The notes under the pieces were generated by a model. That model was not told where the DNA came from. It worked only from the letters and a program-made list of their open reading frames with translations, and did no database searches. Positions 35,883 to 44,631 of a stretch of 64,000 bases of DNA are shown piece by piece (the first letter of the stretch is position 1; each line of letters starts with the position of its first letter). The stretch comes from Anaerolineales bacterium (GTDB lineage: Bacteria > Chloroflexota > Anaerolineae > Aggregatilineales > J027), in contig JACKCI010000002.1 of NCBI GenBank assembly GCA_020634155.1, forward strand, positions 434,001 to 498,000, given 5' to 3'. The position numbers were made by a program, and so were the translations under genes.

Positions 35883-36176
35883 GTGAAACTCCGACCTTTA
35901 GCTGATCGCGTGATTGTCGAACCAAACGAGCGTGAAGAAACTTTCGCGGGTGGTCAATTGGTGCTGCCCGACACCGCCAAGGAAAAGCCCCAACAAGGTA
36001 CCGTACTGGCTGTCGGTCCGGGCCGCCGTGATGATGATGGCGACTATATCAAGTTGGATGTCAACGAAGGCGATACCGTCCTCTTTGCTAAGTACGCAGG
36101 TACCGAAGTGAAGATTGACGGCAAGAAAATCTTGATTCTGAAAGAAAGCGATATTCTCGCGGTAGTTGAGAACTAG
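35883..36176 (+). CDS. groES: Co-chaperonin GroES
   Basis: A 97-residue Hsp10 that caps the GroEL ring during protein folding. The start MKLRPLADRVIVEP, the mobile loop (about 17-32) and the C-terminal ILKESDILAVVE are canonical. I choose GTG 35883 because GAGGAG at 35871-35876 is six bases upstream and the protein then begins exactly like known GroES proteins. The ATG at 35877 abuts that site. It is cotranscribed with groEL 25 bases downstream and probably repressed by HrcA through two CIRCE elements. HrcA is not encoded in the window. Confidence 0.97.
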   Translation: MKLRPLADRVIVEPNEREETFAGGQLVLPDTAKEKPQQGTVLAVGPGRRDDDGDYIKLDVNEGDTVLFAKYAGTEVKIDGKKILILKESDILAVVEN

Positions 36177-36201
36177 GAACTAGGGAGGAATTTAACGAAT
36201 C

Positions 36202-37836
36202 ATGGCGAAACAACTGGTTTTTAATGAGGATGCCCGTCGCCGTCTGAAGACTGGTATTGATACTCTGGCAAACGCCGTCAGCACCACCCTCGGCCCCAAG
36301 GGTCGTAATGTGGCCTTGGACAAAAAATTCGGTGCCCCAACCGTAACCCACGACGGTGTGACCGTTGCCAAAGAGATTGAACTCGAAGACCCCTATGAGA
36401 ATATGGGCGCTCAACTGCTCAAAGAAGCCGCAACCAAGACCAACGACATCGCCGGTGATGGTACCACTACCGCCACTGTCTTGGCTCAAGCGATTGTCAA
36501 TGAGGGCCTGAAGAATATCGCCGCTGGTGCCAACCCCATGCTACTCAAGCGTGGTATCGAAGAAGCCACCCGCCGTGTCGTTGACTTCATCCGCAATATG
36601 GCGGTCGAAATCAATACCAAAGAAGAAATCGCCTCGGTTGCTGCCAACTCTGCCCAAGACCGTAGCATTGGTGAGTTGATTGCTGATGTGATGGACAAGG
36701 TCGGCAAGAACGGCGTGATTACCGTTGAAGAAAGCCGTAGCCTCGAATTCGAGACCGAGTTCGTTGAGGGTATGCAATTCGATCGTGGGTATATCAGCCC
36801 CTACTTCGTCAATCATCCAGAGTCGATGGAAGCCGTCATTGACGAGGCCTATATCCTCATTCATGACAAGAAAATCAGCGCCGCCACCGACCTCGTCCCT
36901 GTTTTGGAGCAACTCTTCAAAATTGGCAAGCGTGATGTCGTCATCATCGCCGAAGACGTTGACGGTGAAGCCTTGGCAACCCTCGTGCTGAACAAGCTAC
37001 GCGGAATGCTCAATGTCTTGGCAATCAAGGCCCCCGGCTTTGGTGACCGCCGTAAGGCTATGCTCCGTGACATCGCTGTGTTGACTGGCGCAACTGTTAT
37101 CACCGAAGAGATGGGCCGCAAGCTCGACTCGGCTACCGTTGATGACTTGGGTCGCGCCCGCAAGATTGTCGCCACCAAAGATGAAACCGTTGTGATTGAC
37201 GGCTATGGTGACGAAGCCGAAATCAAGGGTCGCATCGAGGAAATTAAGGTCGAGATTGAGAAAAGCACCAGCGACTATGACCGCGAGAAGCTCCAAGAGC
37301 GCTTGGCGAAACTTAGCGGTGGTGTCGCCGTTATCCGTGTCGGTGCCGCCACTGAAGTTGAACTCAAAGAGAAGAAACACCGCGTTGAAGATGCCTTGAG
37401 CGCCACCCGCGCTGCGGTTGAAGAAGGTATCGTCCCCGGTGGTGGTGTAGCCTTGGTTAACGCCATTGGCTCCTTGGACGATGTGACCTTGGCGTACCCC
37501 GATGAAAACACAGGTGTGGCTATCCTTCGCAAGGCGCTAGAGACACCACTCAAGAAGATTGCCGCTAATGCTGGTCAAGATGGCGCTGTGATTATCAGCG
37601 ATGTCCGTCGCCAACAAGAGCAAACTGGCAACCTCCGCATCGGCTTTAACGTCATGAGCGGTGAGTACGTTGATATGATTACCGAAGGTATCCTCGATCC
37701 GGTCAAGGTGACTCGTGGCGCGTTGGAAAATGCTGCCAGTATCGCCGCTATGATTTTGACCACCGAAGCCCTCATTACCGATGTACCCGAAGAGGACAAG
37801 GCCCCAGCCATGCCTCCCGGTGGCATGGATTACTAA
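36202..37836 (+). CDS. groEL: Chaperonin GroEL
   Basis: A 544-residue Hsp60 forming the double-ring folding chamber. Canonical motifs include TLGPKGRNVALDKKFGAP, NDIAGDGTTTATVLAQ (ATP site), VEEGIVPGGGVAL and a C terminus with the GGM-type tail (MPPGGMDY, only one GGM). The length and uninterrupted motifs indicate a functional main chaperonin. GGGAGGA at about 36183 precedes the ATG. It ends at a hairpin shared with the convergent ferredoxin gene. Confidence 0.98.
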   Translation: MAKQLVFNEDARRRLKTGIDTLANAVSTTLGPKGRNVALDKKFGAPTVTHDGVTVAKEIELEDPYENMGAQLLKEAATKTNDIAGDGTTTATVLAQAIVNEGLKNIAAGANPMLLKRGIEEATRRVVDFIRNMAVEINTKEEIASVAANSAQDRSIGELIADVMDKVGKNGVITVEESRSLEFETEFVEGMQFDRGYISPYFVNHPESMEAVIDEAYILIHDKKISAATDLVPVLEQLFKIGKRDVVIIAEDVDGEALATLVLNKLRGMLNVLAIKAPGFGDRRKAMLRDIAVLTGATVITEEMGRKLDSATVDDLGRARKIVATKDETVVIDGYGDEAEIKGRIEEIKVEIEKSTSDYDREKLQERLAKLSGGVAVIRVGAATEVELKEKKHRVEDALSATRAAVEEGIVPGGGVALVNAIGSLDDVTLAYPDENTGVAILRKALETPLKKIAANAGQDGAVIISDVRRQQEQTGNLRIGFNVMSGEYVDMITEGILDPVKVTRGALENAASIAAMILTTEALITDVPEEDKAPAMPPGGMDY

Positions 37837-37860
37837 TCCTACACCTCAGTATGCTAAAAC

Positions 37861-37892
37861 AAAGGGTCAAGGCGCAGGTCTTGGCCCTTTTG
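37861..37892. terminator. Intrinsic terminator after groEL
   Basis: Stem AAAGGGTCAAG / CTTGGCCCTTT with one G-T type mismatch, an eight-base loop and T-rich flank, between the convergent groEL and ferredoxin genes. Confidence 0.75.
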
Positions 37893-37894
37893 CT

Positions 37895-38194
37895 TTAGAT
37901 CTCTCCGCGTGCTGCCCGCAAAGCCAAAAATTCCGCAATAATCGCTTCTAGTTGCTCCGATGTGGTGAAATGTGACCAACGCCCTTCAGGATACCAAACC
38001 AGATTCGGCCCTTGCCCACAGCGGTCGAGGCAATTGGCGACCTCCCAACGCACCGTGCGCGTCGAGCGAAAGTCATCCGGCTCACCTAGTGCCTCAACCA
38101 AACGCTGATAGAGGGGATTAACCGCGCCAGTGGCATTGCAATGCTTGGTACTGATACACAGAATGAGGCGTATTTTTTCAGGTGGGGATGGCAT
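37895..38194 (-). CDS. Thioredoxin-like [2Fe-2S] ferredoxin family protein
   Basis: A 99-residue protein with four cysteines in the order typical of thioredoxin-like ferredoxins: CISTKHC near residues 13-19 and CLDRCGQGP around 54-58. The middle contains the V-RWEVANC strand pattern of the family, related to the NuoE C-terminal fold. It would carry electrons, but no partner enzyme is adjacent. A short 44-base intergenic region separates it from the divergent aminotransferase gene. Confidence 0.85.
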   Translation of the reverse strand: MPSPPEKIRLILCISTKHCNATGAVNPLYQRLVEALGEPDDFRSTRTVRWEVANCLDRCGQGPNLVWYPEGRWSHFTTSEQLEAIIAEFLALRAARGEI

Positions 38195-38238
38195 AGGCTA
38201 TACTTAATCTGCGAAACTTTTGATAAGGACAATAACTG

Positions 38239-39408
38239 ATGGCACACATGGCACAACGAGTAGCGGGTTTTGGCACCACCATTTTTAGCGAAATCAATGA
38301 ACTAGCGGCCCAGCACAATGCGGTCAATTTAGGGCAGGGCAAGCCTGATTTTGAGGGGCCAGCCTCTATTATACAAGCCACCAGCGAGGCCCTCCACGCA
38401 GGTATCTATAACCAATACTCGCCCGGCAATGGCATCCCCCAACTGCGCCAAGCCATTGCCGACCACGAAGCCGCTTTCTATGGTCTGTCGATTGACCCTG
38501 CCCGTCAAATCACGATTACGGTAGGAGCCACCGAAGCGATTGCCGCCGCCATCCTCGGCCTGACTGACCCCGGTGATGAGGTCATCATTTTTGAGCCATT
38601 TTATGATAGTTATGTGCCGTGTATTTTGATGGCGGGAGGGGTGCCGCGCTACTGCCCCTTGCGCCCGCCCACATGGGATTTTGACCCCGATGAACTCCGC
38701 AGCCTGTTTAACGACAAGACCCGCGCCATCATCATCAACACGCCGCATAATCCGACGGGCAAGGTCTATAGCCACGCTGAACTGAGCTTAATAGCCGACC
38801 TCTGTCAGCAATATAATGTAACCGCCATCACCGATGAAGTCTATGAACATATCATTTTTGATGACGCCCGCCATATCACCCTCAGTCAATTGCCCGGCAT
38901 GTTCGAGCGCACCCTTAAAATGAGCAGCATTGGCAAAAGTTTCAGCGTCACGGGCTGGAAAATCGGTTGGGTGATTGGCCCTAGCGAGTTGGTGACAGGA
39001 GTGCAGCGTGCCCGCCAATTTATGAGCTTTGCCGTCGCCCATCCTCTGCAATTCGGGGCCGCCCATGCGTTGACTCTCCCGATGAGCTACTATGAGGAGT
39101 TGCAAACGCTGTATCAGGCCAAGCGCGACCAGATGGTGCAGATGCTCAACGCGGCGGGGTTAAAGGCCGCCACCCCCAAGGGCAGCTACTTTGTGATGGC
39201 GGATTTTAGCGCAGTCTTCGAGGGGGATGATGTGGCTTTTGCTAAGTGGCTGACGGCAGAGGTGGGGGTGGCCTGTATCCCGCCGACGTTCTTTTATAGT
39301 CCGACCAATAAGCATATTGTATCCAAGCAGGCGCGGTTTGCGTTCTGCAAATCGGATGCGGTGCTGGCGCTGGCGGCGGAGCGGCTGAACTCGATACCTA
39401 AGAACTAG
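38239..39408 (+). CDS. Class I/II pyridoxal phosphate aminotransferase
   Basis: A 389-residue fold-type I aminotransferase resembling the methionine/kynurenine (YbdL/KAT) branch. NLGQGKPDFEGP near the N terminus, ITVGATEAIAAAILGL, INTPHNPTGKVY, the PLP lysine in SSIGKSFSVTGWKIGW and the C-terminal RFAFCKSD (substrate-carboxylate Arg) are all present. The substrate range cannot be fixed from the sequence. AAGGA lies ten bases before the ATG. The gene is followed by a 413-base stretch without genes. Confidence 0.93.
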   Translation: MAHMAQRVAGFGTTIFSEINELAAQHNAVNLGQGKPDFEGPASIIQATSEALHAGIYNQYSPGNGIPQLRQAIADHEAAFYGLSIDPARQITITVGATEAIAAAILGLTDPGDEVIIFEPFYDSYVPCILMAGGVPRYCPLRPPTWDFDPDELRSLFNDKTRAIIINTPHNPTGKVYSHAELSLIADLCQQYNVTAITDEVYEHIIFDDARHITLSQLPGMFERTLKMSSIGKSFSVTGWKIGWVIGPSELVTGVQRARQFMSFAVAHPLQFGAAHALTLPMSYYEELQTLYQAKRDQMVQMLNAAGLKAATPKGSYFVMADFSAVFEGDDVAFAKWLTAEVGVACIPPTFFYSPTNKHIVSKQARFAFCKSDAVLALAAERLNSIPKN

Positions 39409-39821
39409 AGCTATCCTCGTCGAAATGGAATCCCAATTGCAATGAGGGTTTTATTAATTTTTCGGTGTGATACCTGCACTCAACAACTTCTTATACTTTG
39501 CGAGACCAAACACTTGGCACAAGTCAAACAATTGGACGTCCTTTTGGAATAGCAACAACCAAGATCAAACGCTGGCACTGTCTCTTTAGGTTTTTAGAAT
39601 GCTGGTTAAATCGCTTGTGTCAGAATCAAATCTCATCATTTGACGCTCTTCTCTATCCTGCAATAGTTTATTCAGAGTGTCAGATTACGTTCCGACTATT
39701 TCATTTACAGCCGTCAACGATTGCATTCAGGCCTTGGTTCTACCTGTCAGGGTTCTTATGTAGCCTAAGTTATTGCTACTCTAAAAAACTGGGGTAGACC
39801 AGTTGGGCATATTTGCAAAGC
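39409..39821. other. Gene-free stretch, more AT-rich than its surroundings
   Basis: Of the regions longer than 300 bases between genes, this is the only one for which I find no content. It is more AT-rich than its neighbours. The one plus-strand frame (39498-39797) starts with TTG, lacks a ribosome binding site and encodes a Cys/Phe/Leu-rich protein of no recognisable family. No tRNA cloverleaf, terminator or inverted-repeat end is seen. It could be a decayed gene or insertion. Confidence 0.5.
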
Positions 39822-40583
39822 TCACAAATCGGGCGATGTTCCCACATAATACTCGCGTTCCTCTTGGGCAAGTTCGGCTAAAAACCAGCGGTCTTTGTCG
39901 GTTAACGGTGCTGTTTGGAGCAAATCAGGACGACGCTGCCATGTCCGACGCAGGCTCTGCTGACGTCGCCATTTTTCGACGGCTTGGTGATTGCCGCTTG
40001 TTAAAACCTCTGGGATGCTCAAGCCGCGAAATTCGGGTGGGCGCGTATATTGAGGGTATTCGAGCAAGCCCGTTGCATGGGAGTCGTCCTCAGCCCCCCA
40101 TTGCGCCCCTAAGACACCCGGCACCAAACGTGAGATAGCATCGACCATGACCATTGCTGCCAGTTCACCGCCCGTCAGTACAAAATCGCCGATGCTGATT
40201 TCATCGGTAATAGCAAGCTGGATAACCCGCTCATCGACACCTTCATAGCGCCCACAAACAATGAGGATGCGTGAGTATTGAGCCAGTTCTTTAGCGACGG
40301 CTTGGGTAAAAGTACGACCTTGGGCGCTGGTCAAAATTACGGGACAATCATCCTCACCCCGCACACTTTCAATCGCGCTGACCAATGGCTCCACCTTCAT
40401 TACCATGCCACCTCCACCGCCAGCGGGTGGCTCGTCTGTAGTTTTATGTTTATCCGTCGTATAATCACGGATGTCATGATAATGTACCTGTATCAAGTCA
40501 TTGTCTTGCGCCCGTTTGAGGATGCTTTCAGTCATCGGGCCTTCAAACATAGCTGGAAATAGAGTTAGAATATCAAAACGCAT
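39822..40583 (-). CDS. trmD: tRNA (guanine-N1)-methyltransferase
   Basis: A 253-residue SPOUT methyltransferase that makes m1G37 in tRNA, preventing frameshifting. Signature segments include MRFDILTLFPAMFEG, GGGGGMVMKVEPL, LICGRYEGVDERV-like (here LIVCGRYEGVDERV), SIGDFVLTGGELA and LEYPQYTRP. The trefoil-knot SAM site is complete. It is separated from its usual partners rimM, rplS and rpsP, which are not in the window. It is divergent from hutI. Confidence 0.97.
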   Translation of the reverse strand: MRFDILTLFPAMFEGPMTESILKRAQDNDLIQVHYHDIRDYTTDKHKTTDEPPAGGGGGMVMKVEPLVSAIESVRGEDDCPVILTSAQGRTFTQAVAKELAQYSRILIVCGRYEGVDERVIQLAITDEISIGDFVLTGGELAAMVMVDAISRLVPGVLGAQWGAEDDSHATGLLEYPQYTRPPEFRGLSIPEVLTSGNHQAVEKWRRQQSLRRTWQRRPDLLQTAPLTDKDRWFLAELAQEEREYYVGTSPDL

Positions 40584-40630
40584 CGGACACTCTCCCGATC
40601 CTCATTATAATGCTTGTTTAGGAGGGGCAT

Positions 40631-41896
40631 ATGATAGATTTATTGATTTGTAATGCAGGCCAATTGTGTACCATTCCCACCCATGATAGCGGCCCTCAGC
40701 GCGGTCATGCTTTGGGCGATTTAGGCATTATCCCCAATGGGGCCGTCGCTATCCATGATGGGCAGATTCTGACTGTCGGTGCTAGTGATGATTTGCAAGC
40801 CAACTATGATGCCGCTACCGTCATTGATGCCCAAGGGTGCTTGGTTACCCCCGGCTTGATTGACCCGCATACCCATGCAATTTGGGGAGGCAATCGTGCT
40901 GATGAATTCGAGCGCCGTATTGCGGGCACCACCTATCAACAGATTATGGCTGAGGGCGGCGGTATTCGAGCAACCATGCGGGCGACCCGCGAGGCCGATT
41001 TAACCACCCTTATCGAAGCCGCCAAGCCCCGTCTGCTCTCCATGATGCAAAATGGAGCCACCACCATTGAAGTCAAAACGGGCTATGGCTTGGAAACCCG
41101 TGCCGAGTTGAACATGCTCAATGCTATCGCCGTGTTGGATACCGAGTTACCCATTGACTTAGTTCCGACCTTTTTAGGTGCCCATGCTATCCCCCCTGAA
41201 TATGATGGGCGTGCTGATGCTTATGTCGATTTGATTGTACAAGAAATGATTCCAGCGGTTGCAACTTGGAAGACTGACCACTGGCCCGGCCCTTTATTCT
41301 GCGATGTGTTTTGCGAAACGGGAGCGTTTAGCCTTGAGCAGACTCACCGTATCTTTGAAGCGGCCCTTGCAGCGGGCTTTGACCTCAAAATTCATAGTGA
41401 CGAATTTGATGCCCTTGGTGGTACCCGTCTCGCGGTTGAGATGGGAGCGGTTTCGGCTGACCACTTGGTTGCCACAACCCCTGAAGAAATTGACCTCCTT
41501 GGACACTCAAACACGATTGCAGTCTCTATGCCTCCCACACCATTTGGCCTTGGTCATCATCATTACACCTCTGCTCAGGCGATGCTGGATGCGGGTGTAG
41601 CCTTGGCAATTGCTACCGACTGCAATCCGGGGACAGCGTGGTGTGAAAGTATGCAGATGGTCTTTGCACTGGCTACCCGTTACCTGCGTTTGACCCAAGG
41701 CCAAGCCCTTGCCAGCGCTACGGTCAACGCCGCTTTTGCGATCAACTATGGAGGACAGCGTGGCACGCTTGCACCGGAAGCTATTGGTGATGTTGTTATC
41801 TGGCAAGTGGATGACTACCGACAGTTGGGGTATCGCTTTGGCAGTAATTTGGTGCAACAGGTGATTAAACGAGGGCAGGTGATATGGACAGCTTAA
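40631..41896 (+). CDS. hutI: Imidazolonepropionase
   Basis: A 421-residue amidohydrolase that opens imidazolone-5-propionate to N-formimino-L-glutamate in histidine degradation. Metal and substrate motifs: DPHTHAIWGGNRADEFERR near residues 78-97, KTGYGLETRAELNML, FLGAHAIPPEY, HSDEFDALGG, SADHL and ATDCNPGTAWCESM. GGAGGGG precedes the ATG. Its product is the substrate of the formiminotransferase encoded at 19752-21341. The end overlaps a small membrane protein gene by 13 bases. Confidence 0.95.
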   Translation: MIDLLICNAGQLCTIPTHDSGPQRGHALGDLGIIPNGAVAIHDGQILTVGASDDLQANYDAATVIDAQGCLVTPGLIDPHTHAIWGGNRADEFERRIAGTTYQQIMAEGGGIRATMRATREADLTTLIEAAKPRLLSMMQNGATTIEVKTGYGLETRAELNMLNAIAVLDTELPIDLVPTFLGAHAIPPEYDGRADAYVDLIVQEMIPAVATWKTDHWPGPLFCDVFCETGAFSLEQTHRIFEAALAAGFDLKIHSDEFDALGGTRLAVEMGAVSADHLVATTPEEIDLLGHSNTIAVSMPPTPFGLGHHHYTSAQAMLDAGVALAIATDCNPGTAWCESMQMVFALATRYLRLTQGQALASATVNAAFAINYGGQRGTLAPEAIGDVVIWQVDDYRQLGYRFGSNLVQQVIKRGQVIWTA

Positions 41897-42093
41897 ATGA
41901 GATGTTTCCATGGGGATTAACTGGGGCACAGACCAGTATCTTGTGTCTGGGCGGTTTCTTGATTCTCGGTGGTTGGGTCATGTTGCGGAATATGGCATCG
42001 GCTGCCAAGTCAGCCTGTATGATGGTGTTAGCGTTGGTTATGGCTTGTGTCTTCTTGGCAACCGTTGCCTTTTATTTGACAAACGCAAGTTAG
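41884..42093 (+). CDS. Small two-TM membrane protein
   Basis: A 69-residue protein with two hydrophobic helices (about 17-36 and 43-65) separated by a short basic loop (RNMASAAKSA). No family is recognised. The ATG lies inside the end of hutI (13-base overlap), with GAGGGCAGG at about 41871-41879 upstream, so it is probably translated from the hutI transcript. It converges on and overlaps rdgB by four bases. Confidence 0.6.
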   Translation: MDSLNEMFPWGLTGAQTSILCLGGFLILGGWVMLRNMASAAKSACMMVLALVMACVFLATVAFYLTNAS

Positions 42094-42698
42094 ATGCCGA
42101 GTAATTCCTGCAAAATAGGCAGTGCAGCGCGTAATGCCCGTCCCCGATGCCCCATAAGATTTTTTTCATCGGTAGTCAGTTCTGCCATGCTCTTACCGTT
42201 GGGCAGTAAAAATACGGGGTCATAGCCAAATCCATTGATTCCGCGTGGTTTGGTCAAAATCCAGCCCTCCACCGAGCCGCGCACGATCTGAATCGGTTGG
42301 TGAGGGGCGGCAATCGCTACCGTACACACAAAACGCGCTGTCCGTCGATCAGAGGGAACGCCCTTCAGGTTGTCCAACAGCAATTCATAGCGAGCCTCGG
42401 CGGTCTTAAGGCCCCCATAGCGGGCTGAATAAACCCCCGGCTCCCCATTGAGGTAATCTACCACTAGACCTGAATCATCGGCAAGGGTAAGCATTTTTGA
42501 GGCTTGGTAATACGCATCGGCTTTAAGACGAGCATTTTGCTCAAAGGTGGTGCCTGTTTCTTCAACTTCCATATCCCCTAGCCCAATATCGGCAAGGGAT
42601 AACCATTTGATATGTTTGAGGTCGGTCAATAAGTCATGATATTCTTGGACTTTGTGTGGATTCTGGGTGGCAATTAATATGGCATTAGTCATCATCAT
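42090..42698 (-). CDS. rdgB: XTP/dITP diphosphatase (RdgB/HAM1 family)
   Basis: A 202-residue house-cleaning pyrophosphatase that removes inosine- and xanthosine-type nucleotides. Motifs: IATQNPHKVQEY at the N terminus, TFEQNARLKADAYY, LADDSGLVVDYLNGEPGVYSARYGG, and FGYDPVFLLP toward the C terminus, all required for the active site. Three consecutive ATG codons occur at the start, and the first or third may be used. Its 5' end overlaps the divergent permease start by about 20 bases. Confidence 0.95.
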   Translation of the reverse strand: MMMTNAILIATQNPHKVQEYHDLLTDLKHIKWLSLADIGLGDMEVEETGTTFEQNARLKADAYYQASKMLTLADDSGLVVDYLNGEPGVYSARYGGLKTAEARYELLLDNLKGVPSDRRTARFVCTVAIAAPHQPIQIVRGSVEGWILTKPRGINGFGYDPVFLLPNGKSMAELTTDEKNLMGHRGRALRAALPILQELLGI

Positions 42699-43380
42699 TT
42701 TTCTCGCAATATTTACGCAAACCTTAGCGGGTTTTGGCTTGGCGCTTGTGTCAATGCCACTGCTGATCTTGATTATGGATATTCAAACGGCAACCCCGCT
42801 AGTGGCACTGGTGGCGGTCACTGCTGAAATTGTACTGCTATTTCGCTATCGGCAACATATTGGCTTTCGGACGGTTTGGCGATTATCTGCTGCCTCATTG
42901 ATTGGTATACCCCTAGGCGTAATTGGCCTAAGCAAAATCGACTCAACAATTATCCTCACTGGGCTTGGCGTTGTGATAACGGGATACGCCCTTTATGCAC
43001 TTTTCAACTTGCGTTTACCCAAAGTTGAACATCCGCGCTGGGCGTTTGGCTTCGGCTTTGTTGCAGGGTTATTGAGTGGGGCCTATAACACATCAGGGCC
43101 ACCTGTGGTGATTTATGGTAACTGTCGGCGGTGGCAACCCCAAGAATTTAAGGCCAACCTACAAGGCTTCTTTTTGCTCAACAGCTTCATGGTCATTACT
43201 TCTCACACCTTGACTGGGCATTTCACCGCCGAGGTTGTTCACTACTACTTCATGGCTTTGCCTGCGGTGATTGCGGCGCTGGTGACGGGTCTGTATCTCG
43301 ATCGCTTCATCAACCCGCAATGGTTCCGTAAACTCATCTTGGTGCTATTGGTTTTTCTGGGCTTGCGGCTAATTTTATAA
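42679..43380 (+). CDS. TauE/SafE-like (TSUP) anion permease
   Basis: A 233-residue integral membrane protein of the TSUP family with about seven to eight helices. The repeated TSUP pattern is visible: FTQTLAGFGLALVSMPLL in the first half and AFGFGFVAGLLSGAYNTSGPPVVIYG in the second. Family members export sulfite, sulfoacetate or similar organosulfur anions; the substrate here is unknown. Start ATG 42679 is chosen because it begins directly with the first membrane helix. The longer frame runs antisense into rdgB. The 3' end overlaps the convergent kinase gene. Confidence 0.88.
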   Translation: MALVIIIFLAIFTQTLAGFGLALVSMPLLILIMDIQTATPLVALVAVTAEIVLLFRYRQHIGFRTVWRLSAASLIGIPLGVIGLSKIDSTIILTGLGVVITGYALYALFNLRLPKVEHPRWAFGFGFVAGLLSGAYNTSGPPVVIYGNCRRWQPQEFKANLQGFFLLNSFMVITSHTLTGHFTAEVVHYYFMALPAVIAALVTGLYLDRFINPQWFRKLILVLLVFLGLRLIL

Positions 43381-44622
43381 GGCCATTTGCAGCCGACGCG
43401 GAATGATAAAGCTGAAGGTAGTACCCATATCGGGGGCGCTTTCCACCCAAATCTTGCCACCATGTGCCTCTACAAAGCCACGTGCAATCGCCAGCCCCAA
43501 ACCAGCCCCGCGATGGCCTGTTGCATCTTTGCTGCGTGAACGCTCTCCACGATAGAAACTCTCAAAAATGCGCGGGAGTTCGGTGGGTGCAATGCTGGCA
43601 CCTGTGTTGTGTACATCAACCCGCACGCTATCCTCAGCTTGGCGGGCAATGAGGGTTATCTTGCCTTCGGGGGGGGTATAAACAATGGCGTTATGGACGA
43701 GGTTATAGAGTACCCGCTGAATTTTATCGGGGGCCATATACACAGGGTCAACATCCTCAACCTCACCCATCAGCGCAATATGGTGTTGGGCAGCTTGGGC
43801 GCTCATCACACCCAGCGTATCTGAGATAAGGTCACGCAAAGAGGCATTTTCGAGCATGAGTTTGATGTGCCCGGTATCCAATTGAGCCAACTCGAACAGG
43901 TCATCAATGAGGCGGTTGAGGTGTTCAATCTCATTATTGGCATTGCGTAGATAGCGGTCAACCGTTTCAGCATCAGAGACCACCCCATCCATCATAGCCT
44001 CAATCATGACGCGAATCGAAGCTAGGGGCGTGCGGAGGTCATGGGAGACCCATGCGATTAAATCACGCCGCGCCTGCTCCAGCATCTGCTTTTGGGCGTC
44101 AATTTCTTGCAAGGAGTGGGCCATGCTGTTAAAGGCTTGGGCGAGTTGGGCGAGTTCGTCATTGCCCTTAATCTCAATTCGGGTACTCAGATCCCCATGC
44201 GCTAGGCGTTCAGTTGCCTTTGCCAACTCACGGATGCTATCGGTAATGGCGCTGGCGATAAAGAAGCCAAAGGTGATAGCAATCACGCCTGCAAAGACCA
44301 ACAAGGCCGTCGTCAGCAGGAGGTCATGGGCGCTAATGAACATGAGTTGGGCGGTAACCCACACATTGAGGAAAACCAGTAGCACGGTTAGCACAATCGT
44401 CACCAACAACGACCAGCGCAGGCTGCTAAACCAGCTTACCAACCCCAAGCGATACATGATATAAGCCACCGAGATGGTCAAAATACCCGTGCTGGTCATG
44501 AATCCGGCTAGTAGGCGTACATCTTGTGAAGGTGGATTAAGGGTCGGGATAATGAATAGCATAGCGGCCAGCAACGCTAGAAAGACGCTGATAATCATAA
44601 GCAGAAGGGGGTGGCGTTTCAT
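43375..44622 (-). CDS. Sensor histidine kinase with HAMP domain
   Basis: A 415-residue membrane kinase. Four N-terminal membrane helices (within residues 1-130) are followed by HAMP (about 130-180), HisKA with His194 in VSHDLRTPLASIR, and HATPase_c with N box NLVHNAIVYTP and G box GAGLGLAIARGF. With only short external loops, it probably senses membrane or cytoplasmic signals. It lies nine bases downstream of its cognate regulator gene. Together they form a standard two-component system. Confidence 0.94.
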   Translation of the reverse strand: MKRHPLLLMIISVFLALLAAMLFIIPTLNPPSQDVRLLAGFMTSTGILTISVAYIMYRLGLVSWFSSLRWSLLVTIVLTVLLVFLNVWVTAQLMFISAHDLLLTTALLVFAGVIAITFGFFIASAITDSIRELAKATERLAHGDLSTRIEIKGNDELAQLAQAFNSMAHSLQEIDAQKQMLEQARRDLIAWVSHDLRTPLASIRVMIEAMMDGVVSDAETVDRYLRNANNEIEHLNRLIDDLFELAQLDTGHIKLMLENASLRDLISDTLGVMSAQAAQHHIALMGEVEDVDPVYMAPDKIQRVLYNLVHNAIVYTPPEGKITLIARQAEDSVRVDVHNTGASIAPTELPRIFESFYRGERSRSKDATGHRGAGLGLAIARGFVEAHGGKIWVESAPDMGTTFSFIIPRRLQMAL

Positions 44623-44631
44623 GATTCAACC

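Noticed and set aside
39560..39670. 33-codon cysteine-rich minus-strand frame as a possible modified peptide precursor
   Set aside because: It has no ribosome binding site and lies 20 kb from the YcaO operon; chance frames of this length are common.
39498..39797. 99-codon plus-strand open frame in the gene-free stretch
   Set aside because: It begins with TTG, has no ribosome binding site, is rich in Cys, Phe and Leu, and matches no family I know.
39803..40138. 111-codon plus-strand frame opposite trmD
   Set aside because: It is antisense to the certain trmD coding sequence and has shadow-like composition.
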